This document shows positions 28,204-36,415 of a DNA stretch of 44,879 bases, piece after piece. The stretch covers positions 1-44,879 of the forward strand of contig JAYOTG010000015.1 in the NCBI GenBank assembly GCA_038150305.1. The letters are read 5' to 3'. This stretch comes from MGIIa-L3 sp038150305. Its GTDB lineage: Archaea > Thermoplasmatota > Poseidoniia > Poseidoniales > Poseidoniaceae. Position numbers and translations under genes: made by a program. The notes beneath the pieces were generated by a model. The model was given only the letters and a program-made list of their open reading frames with translations, was not told the DNA's origin and made no database searches. Position 1 is the first letter of the stretch; each line of letters starts with the position of its first letter.

Positions 28204-29525
28204 TCGAGCATCTCGATGACGTCGTCGTCCATCACGATGACAGGTGCTGCCTCTTCCTGCTCTGGCTCGACCTGTGAGACGGGCTTGGTCTGCGTGATGG
28301 GCTCGGTGCTCGAGCCCCCAGCCTCGCCAGTCGTGGCGTCATTGGCCGGGTCTTTGGCGGGTTCAGTGAATGCCTCGGCGCGCTGGGCGAGGCGTGCCTC
28401 AACCTGAGCGCCCATCGCCGCGTGATCGAGGGCCGTGGCGTGCCGCTTGGCGAGGACCGGGCCTGTTGACCGCAAGAGGATCAGGAGGGTGACGGCGACC
28501 ACGACGTGACCAAGGAAGAGCACGCCACTGACCCCCTGCACGACGGTGCTGAGCATCGCCACGGAACCCGCGTAGGCGTATCCGAAGGACAGGCCCCAGA
28601 ACAGGGCGTTGCTGCGGCGGACGATGCCCAAATCGGAACCGCGCGTGCGGCTGGTCATGGACCACACCGCCATGACGACCGTCACGGTCATGAGGATGAT
28701 TTCCTCGACGGCCGTGGCCACCTGAGGCTGTTCAGAGGTGATGTGACGCCATGCGGTGCCAAGGTGCCAGGCAGCGAAGGTCAGGGCCAGCACCTGCCAT
28801 CGAGCAAACATGCGTGACGTCCATCGGTCGTTGGCGCATCTTCGGCGCCCTTCCTGCGTGATGAACTCCCCGGCCACCAGCAGCATGACCAAGCCTCCAG
28901 CGAAGGCCGCTTGGTCCAGCAGCACGTCGAGCAGCCCCACCGACGCGGACAGGATGGACGTGCCCGCCAAGGCCGCTTGGGCCACGAGCACGGCGATGAG
29001 GAGAAGCGCGGTCGTGGTCAATCGAAACCCTGCAGCAACACGGCTCGGGCTTCGGGGCGAGGGGGTGGCCGCGGGCGTGGGCCAGCGGACGATGGCGCTT
29101 CGGAAGGAACGGCCTTGGCCGATGGACCACGCCACGAACAGCGCGGCCAAGGCCACCGGCAGCGCGGTGCGCAGTCCGGCAGCGTCGACGATCATGAGCA
29201 GAGCGCCGGAAAGCACCGCACCAACCGCCAAGGGCAGGACGGGCACGGTCACGAACGTCCAGGGTGAGCTTCCTTGCTCAGCGACGACCCACCTGCGAAA
29301 GGTCGCATGGTCCGCCATGCCAGCCACGGCAGCGTAGGACATGCCCATGCCCACGAAGGCCGCCGCCACTTCGGTTTCCAGCCCGCGCATGTTGCCGACC
29401 GTCACGAACAGTGCGATGACCACCGCGAGGAAGCCGATCAAATGGGGGGCCGTGGCGGGGGCCGTGAGTGTTCGAATCAGCCCAAAGAGGGTCAGGGGCG
29501 GCTCCTCCACCTCCTCACCGTCCAT
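28200..29525 (-). CDS. Large polytopic membrane protein of unknown function
   Basis: 441 aa from the ATG at 29525. About ten hydrophobic helices in two blocks, separated by an Arg/Pro/Ser-rich loop (WPTPAATPSPRSPSRVAAG) and by EFITQEGRRRCANDRWTSRM. The last ~80 residues are an acidic, Ala/Thr/Glu-rich soluble tail ending in VIVMDDDVIEMLD. No transporter signature was recognised. It faces the Pop5-like gene divergently and converges with the FtsZ-family gene. Confidence 0.6.
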   Translation of the reverse strand: MDGEEVEEPPLTLFGLIRTLTAPATAPHLIGFLAVVIALFVTVGNMRGLETEVAAAFVGMGMSYAAVAGMADHATFRRWVVAEQGSSPWTFVTVPVLPLAVGAVLSGALLMIVDAAGLRTALPVALAALFVAWSIGQGRSFRSAIVRWPTPAATPSPRSPSRVAAGFRLTTTALLLIAVLVAQAALAGTSILSASVGLLDVLLDQAAFAGGLVMLLVAGEFITQEGRRRCANDRWTSRMFARWQVLALTFAAWHLGTAWRHITSEQPQVATAVEEIILMTVTVVMAVWSMTSRTRGSDLGIVRRSNALFWGLSFGYAYAGSVAMLSTVVQGVSGVLFLGHVVVAVTLLILLRSTGPVLAKRHATALDHAAMGAQVEARLAQRAEAFTEPAKDPANDATTGEAGGSSTEPITQTKPVSQVEPEQEEAAPVIVMDDDVIEMLD

Positions 29526-29600
29526 CGCTCCATGATGGAACGCTCTGCCTTTGAACGTGCGGGGAGAACGGTCATCAAGGACGAGCTGAACCAACCCATC

Positions 29601-29933
29601 ATGGCCCGTCCGTCGAAAGCACACCGTCCAAAACGACGGTGGATCGGCGTTGAACTCGGTCCACGCTTCGCCTCACGTCATGACATCGAGGAAGCACTGG
29701 CCGAGATGTTTCCCGTCAAGGTCCGCTTGATGGACGCCGTTCCCGCCGCGAAGCGAGACGAAGCGGTCGGCTTGGCCATCCTTGGCGTGACCTTGGCGGT
29801 GGCGCCGAACGTTCGCTCCGTCCTTGAGGACGCGTCAACATGGTCGGAGCACGCCATGCGCGGCATCACCACCTCCGGCAAGATTCGTCTCGTTCGAGAA
29901 CGCCTGGGCTTGCCTCGACCGCCACGACGTTGA
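29601..29933 (+). CDS. Probable RNase P protein component Pop5-like
   Basis: 110 aa from the ATG at 29601; in-frame ATGs at 29532/29535 lie within a few bases of the opposite gene's start and are less likely. The layout resembles archaeal Pop5/Rnp2: a basic start (KAHRPKRRWIGVELG), an alpha-beta core (FASRHDIEEALAEMF...AILGVTLAV), a helix (VRSVLEDASTW) and a closing GITTSGKIRLVRERLG that parallels the TLGVSGTIKRLKRK-type end of Pop5. It would help RNase P mature tRNA 5' ends. The match is by pattern and not decisive. Confidence 0.45.
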   Translation: MARPSKAHRPKRRWIGVELGPRFASRHDIEEALAEMFPVKVRLMDAVPAAKRDEAVGLAILGVTLAVAPNVRSVLEDASTWSEHAMRGITTSGKIRLVRERLGLPRPPRR

Positions 29934-29958
29934 TGAATCAGAGCGGGGAGGGACACGC

Positions 29959-30459
29959 ATGGGAGCCGGGGGCGACGCACCACCGCTTCGAGCGCAGGAC
30001 GTCCTGATGTTGGTCGGTCTCAGCCTCTTGGTCGGCAGCATCGTGATGCTGGCATGGGATGACCCCGTCTCCTTTACTGAGGAAGAGGGCATCTCAGGAA
30101 ACGCGCGCCTTGGCGGTGGCGACGCGGTGGACGTGACCTACATCATGGACCAAACCTCTGTGGTCACCATCCGCTTCCAACTTGAGGGCCAAGAGGAGGT
30201 GCTCATCACCGAGGCCGTGGCCGCGGGCGACACGAACACCGCCACCTTTGACGTGAGCGAACGTGGAAGCGTGACATGGTCGATTTCGGTGTCGGAGGGC
30301 GCGGGCGAGGTCGACGTCGACCTCAAGCGAGGAGCCATCAGCATGGTCTGGGCACCGCTCCTCGGTGCGGTCCTTGTCGGATATGCCGTCGTGCTTTCCC
30401 AGCAAGAGGAGGGGGTCTCGGCGGACCCGGAGAGCCTCGACGCTGAATTGCTCGAGTGA
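29959..30459 (+). CDS. Membrane-anchored extracytoplasmic protein
   Basis: 166 aa from the ATG at 29959, with GGGGAGGGA upstream. One N-terminal helix (VLMLVGLSLLVGSIVMLAW), a beta-rich Thr/Val/Glu domain of about 95 residues with no cysteine, and a second helix near the end (MVWAPLLGAVLVGYAVVLS) followed by an acidic tail. The middle domain is therefore outside and both ends inside. No family recognised. It follows the Pop5-like gene by 25 bases. Confidence 0.6.
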   Translation: MGAGGDAPPLRAQDVLMLVGLSLLVGSIVMLAWDDPVSFTEEEGISGNARLGGGDAVDVTYIMDQTSVVTIRFQLEGQEEVLITEAVAAGDTNTATFDVSERGSVTWSISVSEGAGEVDVDLKRGAISMVWAPLLGAVLVGYAVVLSQQEEGVSADPESLDAELLE

Positions 30460-30462
30460 GCC

Positions 30463-31887
30463 TCAGGGCCACATGCGCCAGCGCACGGCGTCGAGGTCGT
30501 CAATTGGCGCTTCACCGCCCTCCACGAACAAGCCACCATGTTCGTCCATGCGCGTGGGAACGAGGTCCTTGCCGTCGTTGTCGGTCATGCCCAAACGACG
30601 CGCAGAGGCACGGTAGGCAAGGACGGCTTCTTCGGCCATCGAGCGCCGACCGTCCGTGCTGGTAAGGTCGGCCAGACGGCTGCACAAGCGGGCGCTCAAC
30701 GCTTCGTGGAAGGCCGCCGCCGTCGTGCCATGCACGAAGGCGCGAGGCGTGCCGCCTACGTCGGAGGGCCCTTCGGTCAGGTTGAGTCCTAAGCCGGCCA
30801 CGATGCGCGTGTTCTTCGCCTGCTGCCTCGATTCGATGAGCCACCCACCAATTTTAGCAGGGCTTTCCCGGTCGAGCAACAGGTCGTTGGGCCACTTCAG
30901 CAGCACGTGTTCGGTGTCCTCGCAGCCGAGGTCGATCAAGGCATCACGCGTGGCGAGGGCACAGGCCGCTTGCAGCAAACCGTGGGGGGGGAGTGGCCCA
31001 TCGCCATCAAAGAGAATCCAAGACGCCGTCAAATCGCGATGGGCAGACCTCCATGTGGCCTTACGTCGCCCACGGCCGTTGGTTTGCTGTTCCGCGCGGA
31101 TGGAGTCGCCAATGGTGCGAGTTCCTTCCATCAGGTCGGCGTTGGTGCTCCCGGTGGAGGCGACGACGCTGGAGGTCGCGTCAGGCCATGCTCGAGCAAG
31201 GCTCAGGAGGCAGAGTCGCTCTCCGTCGTCAAACCCGAGGCGGGCCTCGATTGAACACGTCCACCCGCGTCGGGTTGCATCGCGCCGGAGGGCCGCGACC
31301 GCTCGCGCTTGAACAACAAGGGCGGCGCGGGGGGTCGCGTTCACCGGCACATCATCCAATCGTGCCAGGAGCATGTGTCCTGAGCCTTCGGCAGCAGGAT
31401 CGGACAAGCCGGCCTCTTCGAGGGGCCCAAGGTGCGGCTGACCGTCCTGGACCGGTGGGAGGTACGGTGTGTTCCACACCACAAGGTCTGCTTTGGCGAG
31501 CAAGGAAGCGTCGAGGTCGCCAACGTCGGCCTCGTGGATGCGGCCAGCATAGCCGTGCGAGGAAAGGGCGTGCCGCGTGGCCGCGACCGCGTACGGGTGG
31601 ACGTCGCAGCCGTTCACATCCCAACCGTCAGCGGCCATTTGGAGCAGGATGGCGCCGCTGCCCACGCCCACCTCAAAGATGGAACGCCCGTTCCCTGCGC
31701 CCTGTTTGGCGAGCCATCCGGCCAGAAGGTCGGTGTCCTCCCTTGGTGGGTAGACCGTGTGCGGTATGACGAGGCTCCAGGGACGTCCTTTCCCGTCCGT
31801 CCAACGGGCCTCAGACGGGGGGCGTTCAGGCCGAAGCTGCTCGGCCTCAGCATCGTCCGGGGCAAAGGGGGCGTTCATGCGGTCCAT
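30463..31887 (-). CDS. Fusion: PrmC/HemK-like methyltransferase + biotin-protein ligase
   Basis: 474 aa from the ATG at 31887 (GTG 31899 and ATG 31878 are alternatives). Residues about 40-230 are a class I SAM methyltransferase: FEVGVGSGAILL (motif I, 71-82), GCDVHPYAV, and NTPYLPP (139-145), a variant of the NPPY motif of HemK/PrmC/Mtq2 enzymes that methylate release-factor glutamine. Residues about 235-474 are a BirA domain: STGSTN (244-249), QTNGRGRR (268-275), KWPND (331-335), KIGG (345-348), GLGLN (365-369). BirA makes biotinyl-AMP and biotinylates a carrier lysine; a suitable target is encoded at 10250-10660. No DNA-binding domain is present. The frame is continuous through the joint, with no sign of assembly error. 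Confidence 0.85.
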   Translation of the reverse strand: MDRMNAPFAPDDAEAEQLRPERPPSEARWTDGKGRPWSLVIPHTVYPPREDTDLLAGWLAKQGAGNGRSIFEVGVGSGAILLQMAADGWDVNGCDVHPYAVAATRHALSSHGYAGRIHEADVGDLDASLLAKADLVVWNTPYLPPVQDGQPHLGPLEEAGLSDPAAEGSGHMLLARLDDVPVNATPRAALVVQARAVAALRRDATRRGWTCSIEARLGFDDGERLCLLSLARAWPDATSSVVASTGSTNADLMEGTRTIGDSIRAEQQTNGRGRRKATWRSAHRDLTASWILFDGDGPLPPHGLLQAACALATRDALIDLGCEDTEHVLLKWPNDLLLDRESPAKIGGWLIESRQQAKNTRIVAGLGLNLTEGPSDVGGTPRAFVHGTTAAAFHEALSARLCSRLADLTSTDGRRSMAEEAVLAYRASARRLGMTDNDGKDLVPTRMDEHGGLFVEGGEAPIDDLDAVRWRMWP

Positions 31888-32014
31888 GCGCTCCACCACA
31901 GGTGCTATACATCAGGGTGCTGCGTTGAGTTTCATCATCGAAAGGCGACGGAATCCGGCACGCGGAATCTTCATAAAGGGAGGTCCGGTCGGACGCTCGC
32001 CCAAGATGCGCATT

Positions 32015-32088
32015 GGGCCTGTAGCTTAGCCAGGTAGAGCGTCGGGCTTTTAACCCGATGGTCGCGGGTTCGAACCCCGTCGGGCCCG
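32015..32088 (+). tRNA. tRNA-Lys, anticodon UUU
   Basis: A full cloverleaf can be drawn: acceptor GGGCCTG/CGGGCCC, D-arm with TAGCTTAGCCAGGTAGAGC, anticodon stem TCGGG/CCCGA with loop CTTTTAA (anticodon TTT), T-arm with GGTTCGAACC, and discriminator G. CCA is not encoded. No intron. A TATA-like CTTCATAAAGG lies near 31970-31979. It sits 49 bases before rpoH on the same strand. Confidence 0.95.
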
Positions 32089-32137
32089 CCTGGTCAGGCT
32101 TCAGGTCCATCGTTCACGGGCCAAAGGCGGGGATAAT

Positions 32138-32788
32138 TTGGTCGTGAAAAGCGCAACGAAGAAGCGCCTCATTGAACTTGGTGTCGAGGAAGAGGCGGCC
32201 CACAAATTGGCCACCGACCGCAACATGGCGGACATCAAGAAGATGAGTCCTGACGAGGTCGCGTCCTGCCTCAGCGTCTCCAAGGAAAGCGACGTTCACG
32301 CCAACGTCATGCGGATCATCGCCGACCAAGGCTCGCGCCGCCGTGCACAAAAGAAGAGCCGCAAACTCACCATTCGCGCCAAGGCCATCGACGACTACGA
32401 CCGTCCCGAGGTCAGCATCCGCTTCAACCCCCTGAACCACGCGATGGTGCCCCACCAGGAACTGCTCGGTGCGCCGAACATTTCCAGCGAAGAGCAATTC
32501 GCGGTGGAAGCCGACGAGCTCGAGCCGTGGGACCTCGTCCGCGAGGACCCCGAAACCGGTGAGCAGCGCCTCGCCAAGGAATTGCTCCCGAAGATCCTCA
32601 TCACGGACCCCGTGGTCCAAGTCATCAAAGAAGCCGCTGAAGCCCAAGACGTGGCTGCACTCGCCGCCAACCCCGACCACAAGCCGCTGGCTTCGGGTTG
32701 GATCGCCGACCGTGTCCTCAAGGTGGTTCGGAAGTCGCCCTCCGCTGGCGTCGCCGTCGCCTATCGCCTCATCGTGGAGGGGAGCTGA
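32138..32788 (+). CDS. rpoH: RNA polymerase subunit H (Rpo5) with N-terminal extension
   Basis: 216 aa against about 80 for most archaeal RpoH. The TTG start at 32138 is supported by alignment with RpoA2, which begins with nearly the same residues (MVVKSATKKRLIELG here, MVVKSATKKKLIDLG there). Residues 1-65 form this shared helical domain; about 65-95 is a basic linker; the rest is the Rpb5-like assembly domain (NHAMVPHQELL, then LLPKILITDPVVQVI and VLKVVRKSPSAGVAVAYRLIV) with two inserts absent from the usual protein. It sits at the lower jaw of the polymerase near downstream DNA. First gene of the rpo operon, 15 bases before rpoB. Confidence 0.92.
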   Translation: MVVKSATKKRLIELGVEEEAAHKLATDRNMADIKKMSPDEVASCLSVSKESDVHANVMRIIADQGSRRRAQKKSRKLTIRAKAIDDYDRPEVSIRFNPLNHAMVPHQELLGAPNISSEEQFAVEADELEPWDLVREDPETGEQRLAKELLPKILITDPVVQVIKEAAEAQDVAALAANPDHKPLASGWIADRVLKVVRKSPSAGVAVAYRLIVEGS

Positions 32789-32803
32789 ACCGGAGGGAGC
32801 ATC

Positions 32804-35800
32804 ATGCAGGAGATTATCGAAGCCTACTTCCGCGAGCGCAGTCTCGTGAACCATCAAATCGCATCCTACGACGATTGCATTCCCGCTGGGGAGAACCTGC
32901 CATCGCGTATGGAGACCATCATCCGCAACATCCGCGTCGGCACCGACGAGGAAATCGAGGACGAAGAGGGCGGGTTCATCCGTCTCGACGTCGCCGACCA
33001 AGACATCGTCATCCGTCTGAAGAACGTCCAACTCGGCGAGCCCATGACCAAGGAGGCCAACGGGTCCGAACACCCCTCGACCCCGATGGAGTGCCGGCTG
33101 CGCAAGTTGACCTACTTCTCCCCGGTCACCATTGACTTCACCATTTACCGCAACGGCGTTCCTGGGAACCCCGAGAAGGCGGTTCAGGTCGGCAACATGC
33201 CGATCATGGTGCGCTCCAAGCGCTGCAACCTCCACCCCAACCACATCGCCGGTGACCGCGTGCTCGCCCCGACCACGTCCCATGACGACATGGATGCATG
33301 GCACGGCCTGCTCCGCACCAAGGGCGAGGACCCTCTCGACCCCGGTGGCTACTTCATCATCAACGGCACTGAGCGTGTGCTCATCTCGATGGAAGACCTC
33401 GCGCCCAACCGCGTGACCGTGGAGATCAACAAGCGCTATGCGAAGCAAACCGAAGTCGCCAAGATCTTCTCCCAGAAGGACGGTATGCGCAAGCCCCTCA
33501 CCGTCGAAAAGCGCCGTGACGGCATGCTCATGGTGAAGGTCAGCACGGCCGGCACGACCGCCATCCCCGTGGTCCTGCTGATGCGTGCCCTTGGCATCGA
33601 CAACGATCAGGAGATTTTCACCGCCATCGCAGGTCCCACTGAGACCTTCAAGTACATCGTGGCGAACATCAACGAAGTCAACGACAACGAAGAATACAAC
33701 ACGATGAACACCCAAGAAGCCCACGAGTGGCTTCAGAAGAAGTTCGCCGCCGGCCAACAACGTGAGTACCGCGAGCAGCGCGTCAACCAACTTCTCGACC
33801 GCGAGCTCCTGCCTCACCTCGGCGACACCGCCGCCGACCGAAAGAAGAAGGCCATCTTCGTGGGCCGCATCGTCCGTCAAGTGCTCGAAATGGCGCTGAC
33901 CGACAAGGCGCCCAACGACAAGGACCACTACGCCAACAAGCGCGTTCGCCTCGCCGGCGACCTGGTCGAGGACCTCTTTCGCGTGTCCGCTGGACAACTC
34001 GCTCGCGACCTCAAGTACCAACTCGAGCGCCACCACAACCGCAAGCGCGAACTCCGCATCAGCTCCTGCCTCCGCCCCGACGTGCTGACCTCCAAGATCA
34101 TGCACGCGCTGGCCACCGGGAACTGGGTCGGTGGGCGCAGCGGTGTGAGCCAACTTCTGGACCGCACCACCTTCCTTTCCGCCTTGTCGCACATGCGCCG
34201 CGTGACCAGCCCGCTGGTCCGCAGCCAACCTCACTTCGAGGCACGTGACCTGCACCCCACCCAGTGGGGTCGTCTCTGCCCCAACGAGACCCCTGAGGGC
34301 CAGAACTGTGGTCTGGTCAAGAACGCCGCTCAGATGATCGACGTCTCCGAGCAGGTTGACGACTCCATGATCTGCGGACAACTCGACGACATGGACGTCT
34401 ACCAGCCCGACGACTGGACCAACGGTGACCGCGTCCACGTGAACGGTGACATCTACGGCATCCACGACAACGGGATGAACCTGGTCAACCAGTTCAAGAA
34501 CGCCCGCCGTCGCGGCCTGATTCCCCCCGAGGTCTCAATCCGCCACGACGCCGAGAACCGTGACATCTTCATCAACACCGACAAGGGCCGCATCCTGCGC
34601 CCCTTGCTCATCCTCCACGACGGTGCGCCCCGCTTGACGCCGGGTCACCTCGAAGAGCTGCGCAGCGGTGAAACCACCTTCGGCAACTTGCTCACCAAGG
34701 GCATCATCGAGTGGGTGGACGCTGAAGAAGAGGAAGACCTCTTCATCGCCTCCCGTCCCTTCCTTCTCCCCGAGAAGGTCCCTGAAGGCAGCGAGCACGC
34801 CGGTCGCCCCGTGACCAGCGAGAACGTCACCTGGACCAACATGGGCCAAGTCAACGCCAGCAGCGCCATGCTTGAGGCCAAGGTCCGCTTGCCAAACGGC
34901 CAGTGGGGCACCTCCACCTTTGAGGTGGGCCTCGAGTACAGCAACGAGCACACCCACTGTGAGATCGACCCACAGCTGATGCTCGGCGTGTGCGCTTCGC
35001 TCATTCCGTACCCCGAGCACAACTCGACGCCTCGCGTGACAGGCGGTACGGCGATGGTCAAGCAGTCGCTCGGACTGCCCAGCGCCAACTACCGGCTCCG
35101 CCCCGACACCCGTGCGCACATTTTGCACTATCCCCACCGCTCGATCACCAAGACCGACGCGATGAGCACCACGGGCTTCGACGAGCGCCCTGGCGGTCAG
35201 AACTTCATCGTGGCCATCATGTCCCTGCACGGCTACAATATGCAGGACGCGGTCATCATGAACCGCGGCTCCGTTGAGCGTGCCCTCGGCCGCTCGACCT
35301 TCAACCGCACCTACAACGCCGAGCGCAAGCGCTTCCCCGGCGGTCAAATCGAAGAGATCGAGAAGCCAGGTTCTTCCCTCCAGGAAGTCAAGGGCCTCAA
35401 GCCCGAGTCGTCGTACCAGCACCTCGAAGGCGACGGTCTGCCCGTGCCCGAGACCCACCTGGCCGGTGGCGACGTGCTCGTCGGAAAGACCAGCCCGCCC
35501 CGCTTCCTCGAAGAATCGGGCGGCGGCACCTTCCTGCAGGCTCAGGAGCGCCGCGAGTCCTCGATGCTCGTGCGCCACGGCGAGATGGGCCACGTGGACA
35601 ACGTCTACGTGACCGAGTCGCTGGACAGCGGTCGCCTCGTCCGCGTCATCGTGCGCAGCCACAAGGTGCCCGAAGTCGGCGACAAGTTCGCGTCCCGTCA
35701 CGGCCAGAAGGGCGTGATTGGTCGCCTGCTTGACCCAGAGGACATGCCCTTCACCGAAGACGGTGTGGTGCCTGACCTCATCATCAACCCGCACGCGATT

Positions 35801-36415
35801 CCGTCGCGCATGACCGTCGCTCACGTCCTCGAGATGATCGGCGGCAAGGTCGGTTCCATGGAAGCCCGCCGCATCAACGGCACTGCCTTCCGCGGTGAGA
35901 AGGAAAGCAGCCTGCGTGACGCCCTCGTCCGCAACGGCTTCGATCATTCCGGCCGCGAGCGCATGATCAACGGTGAGACCGGTGAAGCCTACCCGGCCGA
36001 CATCTTCGTCGGCTGCATCTTCTACCAGCGCCTGCACCACCTCGTGTCCTCGAAGATCCACGCCCGCTCCCGCGGTCGCGTGCAGATCCTCACGCGTCAG
36101 CCCACAGAGGGTCGCGCCCGCCAGGGTGGTCTCCGATTCGGTGAGATGGAGCGTGACTGCCTCATCGCGCACGGTGCTTCGATGGTCATCAAGGACCGTC
36201 TTCTGGACGAGTCCGACGGCATTGACCTGTACGTCTGCCAAGAATCCGGTCACATTGCGTGGTACGATCCAAAACGGAACACGTACGTGAGCCCCATCGC
36301 AGGGGACGGTGCGGAGGTCTACAAGGTGCAGACCTCGTACGCATTCAAGCTGCTGCTCGACGAGATGAAGAGTCTCGGAGTGGCCATGCGCCTTGAACTG
36401 GAGGACCGCCGATGA
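32804..36415 (+). CDS. rpoB: RNA polymerase subunit B (Rpo2), unsplit
   Basis: 1203 aa, a single chain as in Thermoplasmata and many crenarchaea (methanogens split it). Seen: ETPEGQNCGLVKN (fork region), GYNMQDAVIMN, KFASRHGQKGVIG and HAIPSRMTVAHVLEM (active-site and switch regions), and GGLRFGEMERDCLIAHGAS near the end. The C-terminal zinc ribbon is degenerate: where relatives have C-x2-C ... C-x2-C, this one has Cys1145, Ser1148, Ser1163 and Ala1166. Its stop overlaps the rpoA1 start (ATGA). It forms one half of the catalytic cleft. Confidence 0.96.
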   Translation: MQEIIEAYFRERSLVNHQIASYDDCIPAGENLPSRMETIIRNIRVGTDEEIEDEEGGFIRLDVADQDIVIRLKNVQLGEPMTKEANGSEHPSTPMECRLRKLTYFSPVTIDFTIYRNGVPGNPEKAVQVGNMPIMVRSKRCNLHPNHIAGDRVLAPTTSHDDMDAWHGLLRTKGEDPLDPGGYFIINGTERVLISMEDLAPNRVTVEINKRYAKQTEVAKIFSQKDGMRKPLTVEKRRDGMLMVKVSTAGTTAIPVVLLMRALGIDNDQEIFTAIAGPTETFKYIVANINEVNDNEEYNTMNTQEAHEWLQKKFAAGQQREYREQRVNQLLDRELLPHLGDTAADRKKKAIFVGRIVRQVLEMALTDKAPNDKDHYANKRVRLAGDLVEDLFRVSAGQLARDLKYQLERHHNRKRELRISSCLRPDVLTSKIMHALATGNWVGGRSGVSQLLDRTTFLSALSHMRRVTSPLVRSQPHFEARDLHPTQWGRLCPNETPEGQNCGLVKNAAQMIDVSEQVDDSMICGQLDDMDVYQPDDWTNGDRVHVNGDIYGIHDNGMNLVNQFKNARRRGLIPPEVSIRHDAENRDIFINTDKGRILRPLLILHDGAPRLTPGHLEELRSGETTFGNLLTKGIIEWVDAEEEEDLFIASRPFLLPEKVPEGSEHAGRPVTSENVTWTNMGQVNASSAMLEAKVRLPNGQWGTSTFEVGLEYSNEHTHCEIDPQLMLGVCASLIPYPEHNSTPRVTGGTAMVKQSLGLPSANYRLRPDTRAHILHYPHRSITKTDAMSTTGFDERPGGQNFIVAIMSLHGYNMQDAVIMNRGSVERALGRSTFNRTYNAERKRFPGGQIEEIEKPGSSLQEVKGLKPESSYQHLEGDGLPVPETHLAGGDVLVGKTSPPRFLEESGGGTFLQAQERRESSMLVRHGEMGHVDNVYVTESLDSGRLVRVIVRSHKVPEVGDKFASRHGQKGVIGRLLDPEDMPFTEDGVVPDLIINPHAIPSRMTVAHVLEMIGGKVGSMEARRINGTAFRGEKESSLRDALVRNGFDHSGRERMINGETGEAYPADIFVGCIFYQRLHHLVSSKIHARSRGRVQILTRQPTEGRARQGGLRFGEMERDCLIAHGASMVIKDRLLDESDGIDLYVCQESGHIAWYDPKRNTYVSPIAGDGAEVYKVQTSYAFKLLLDEMKSLGVAMRLELEDRR

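Noticed and set aside
32114..34465. 783-residue open frame antisense to rpoH/rpoB
   Set aside because: It mirrors the strongly supported polymerase genes. Long antisense frames are common in G+C-rich coding DNA, and the translation is low-complexity (V/H/D/L-rich) without motifs.
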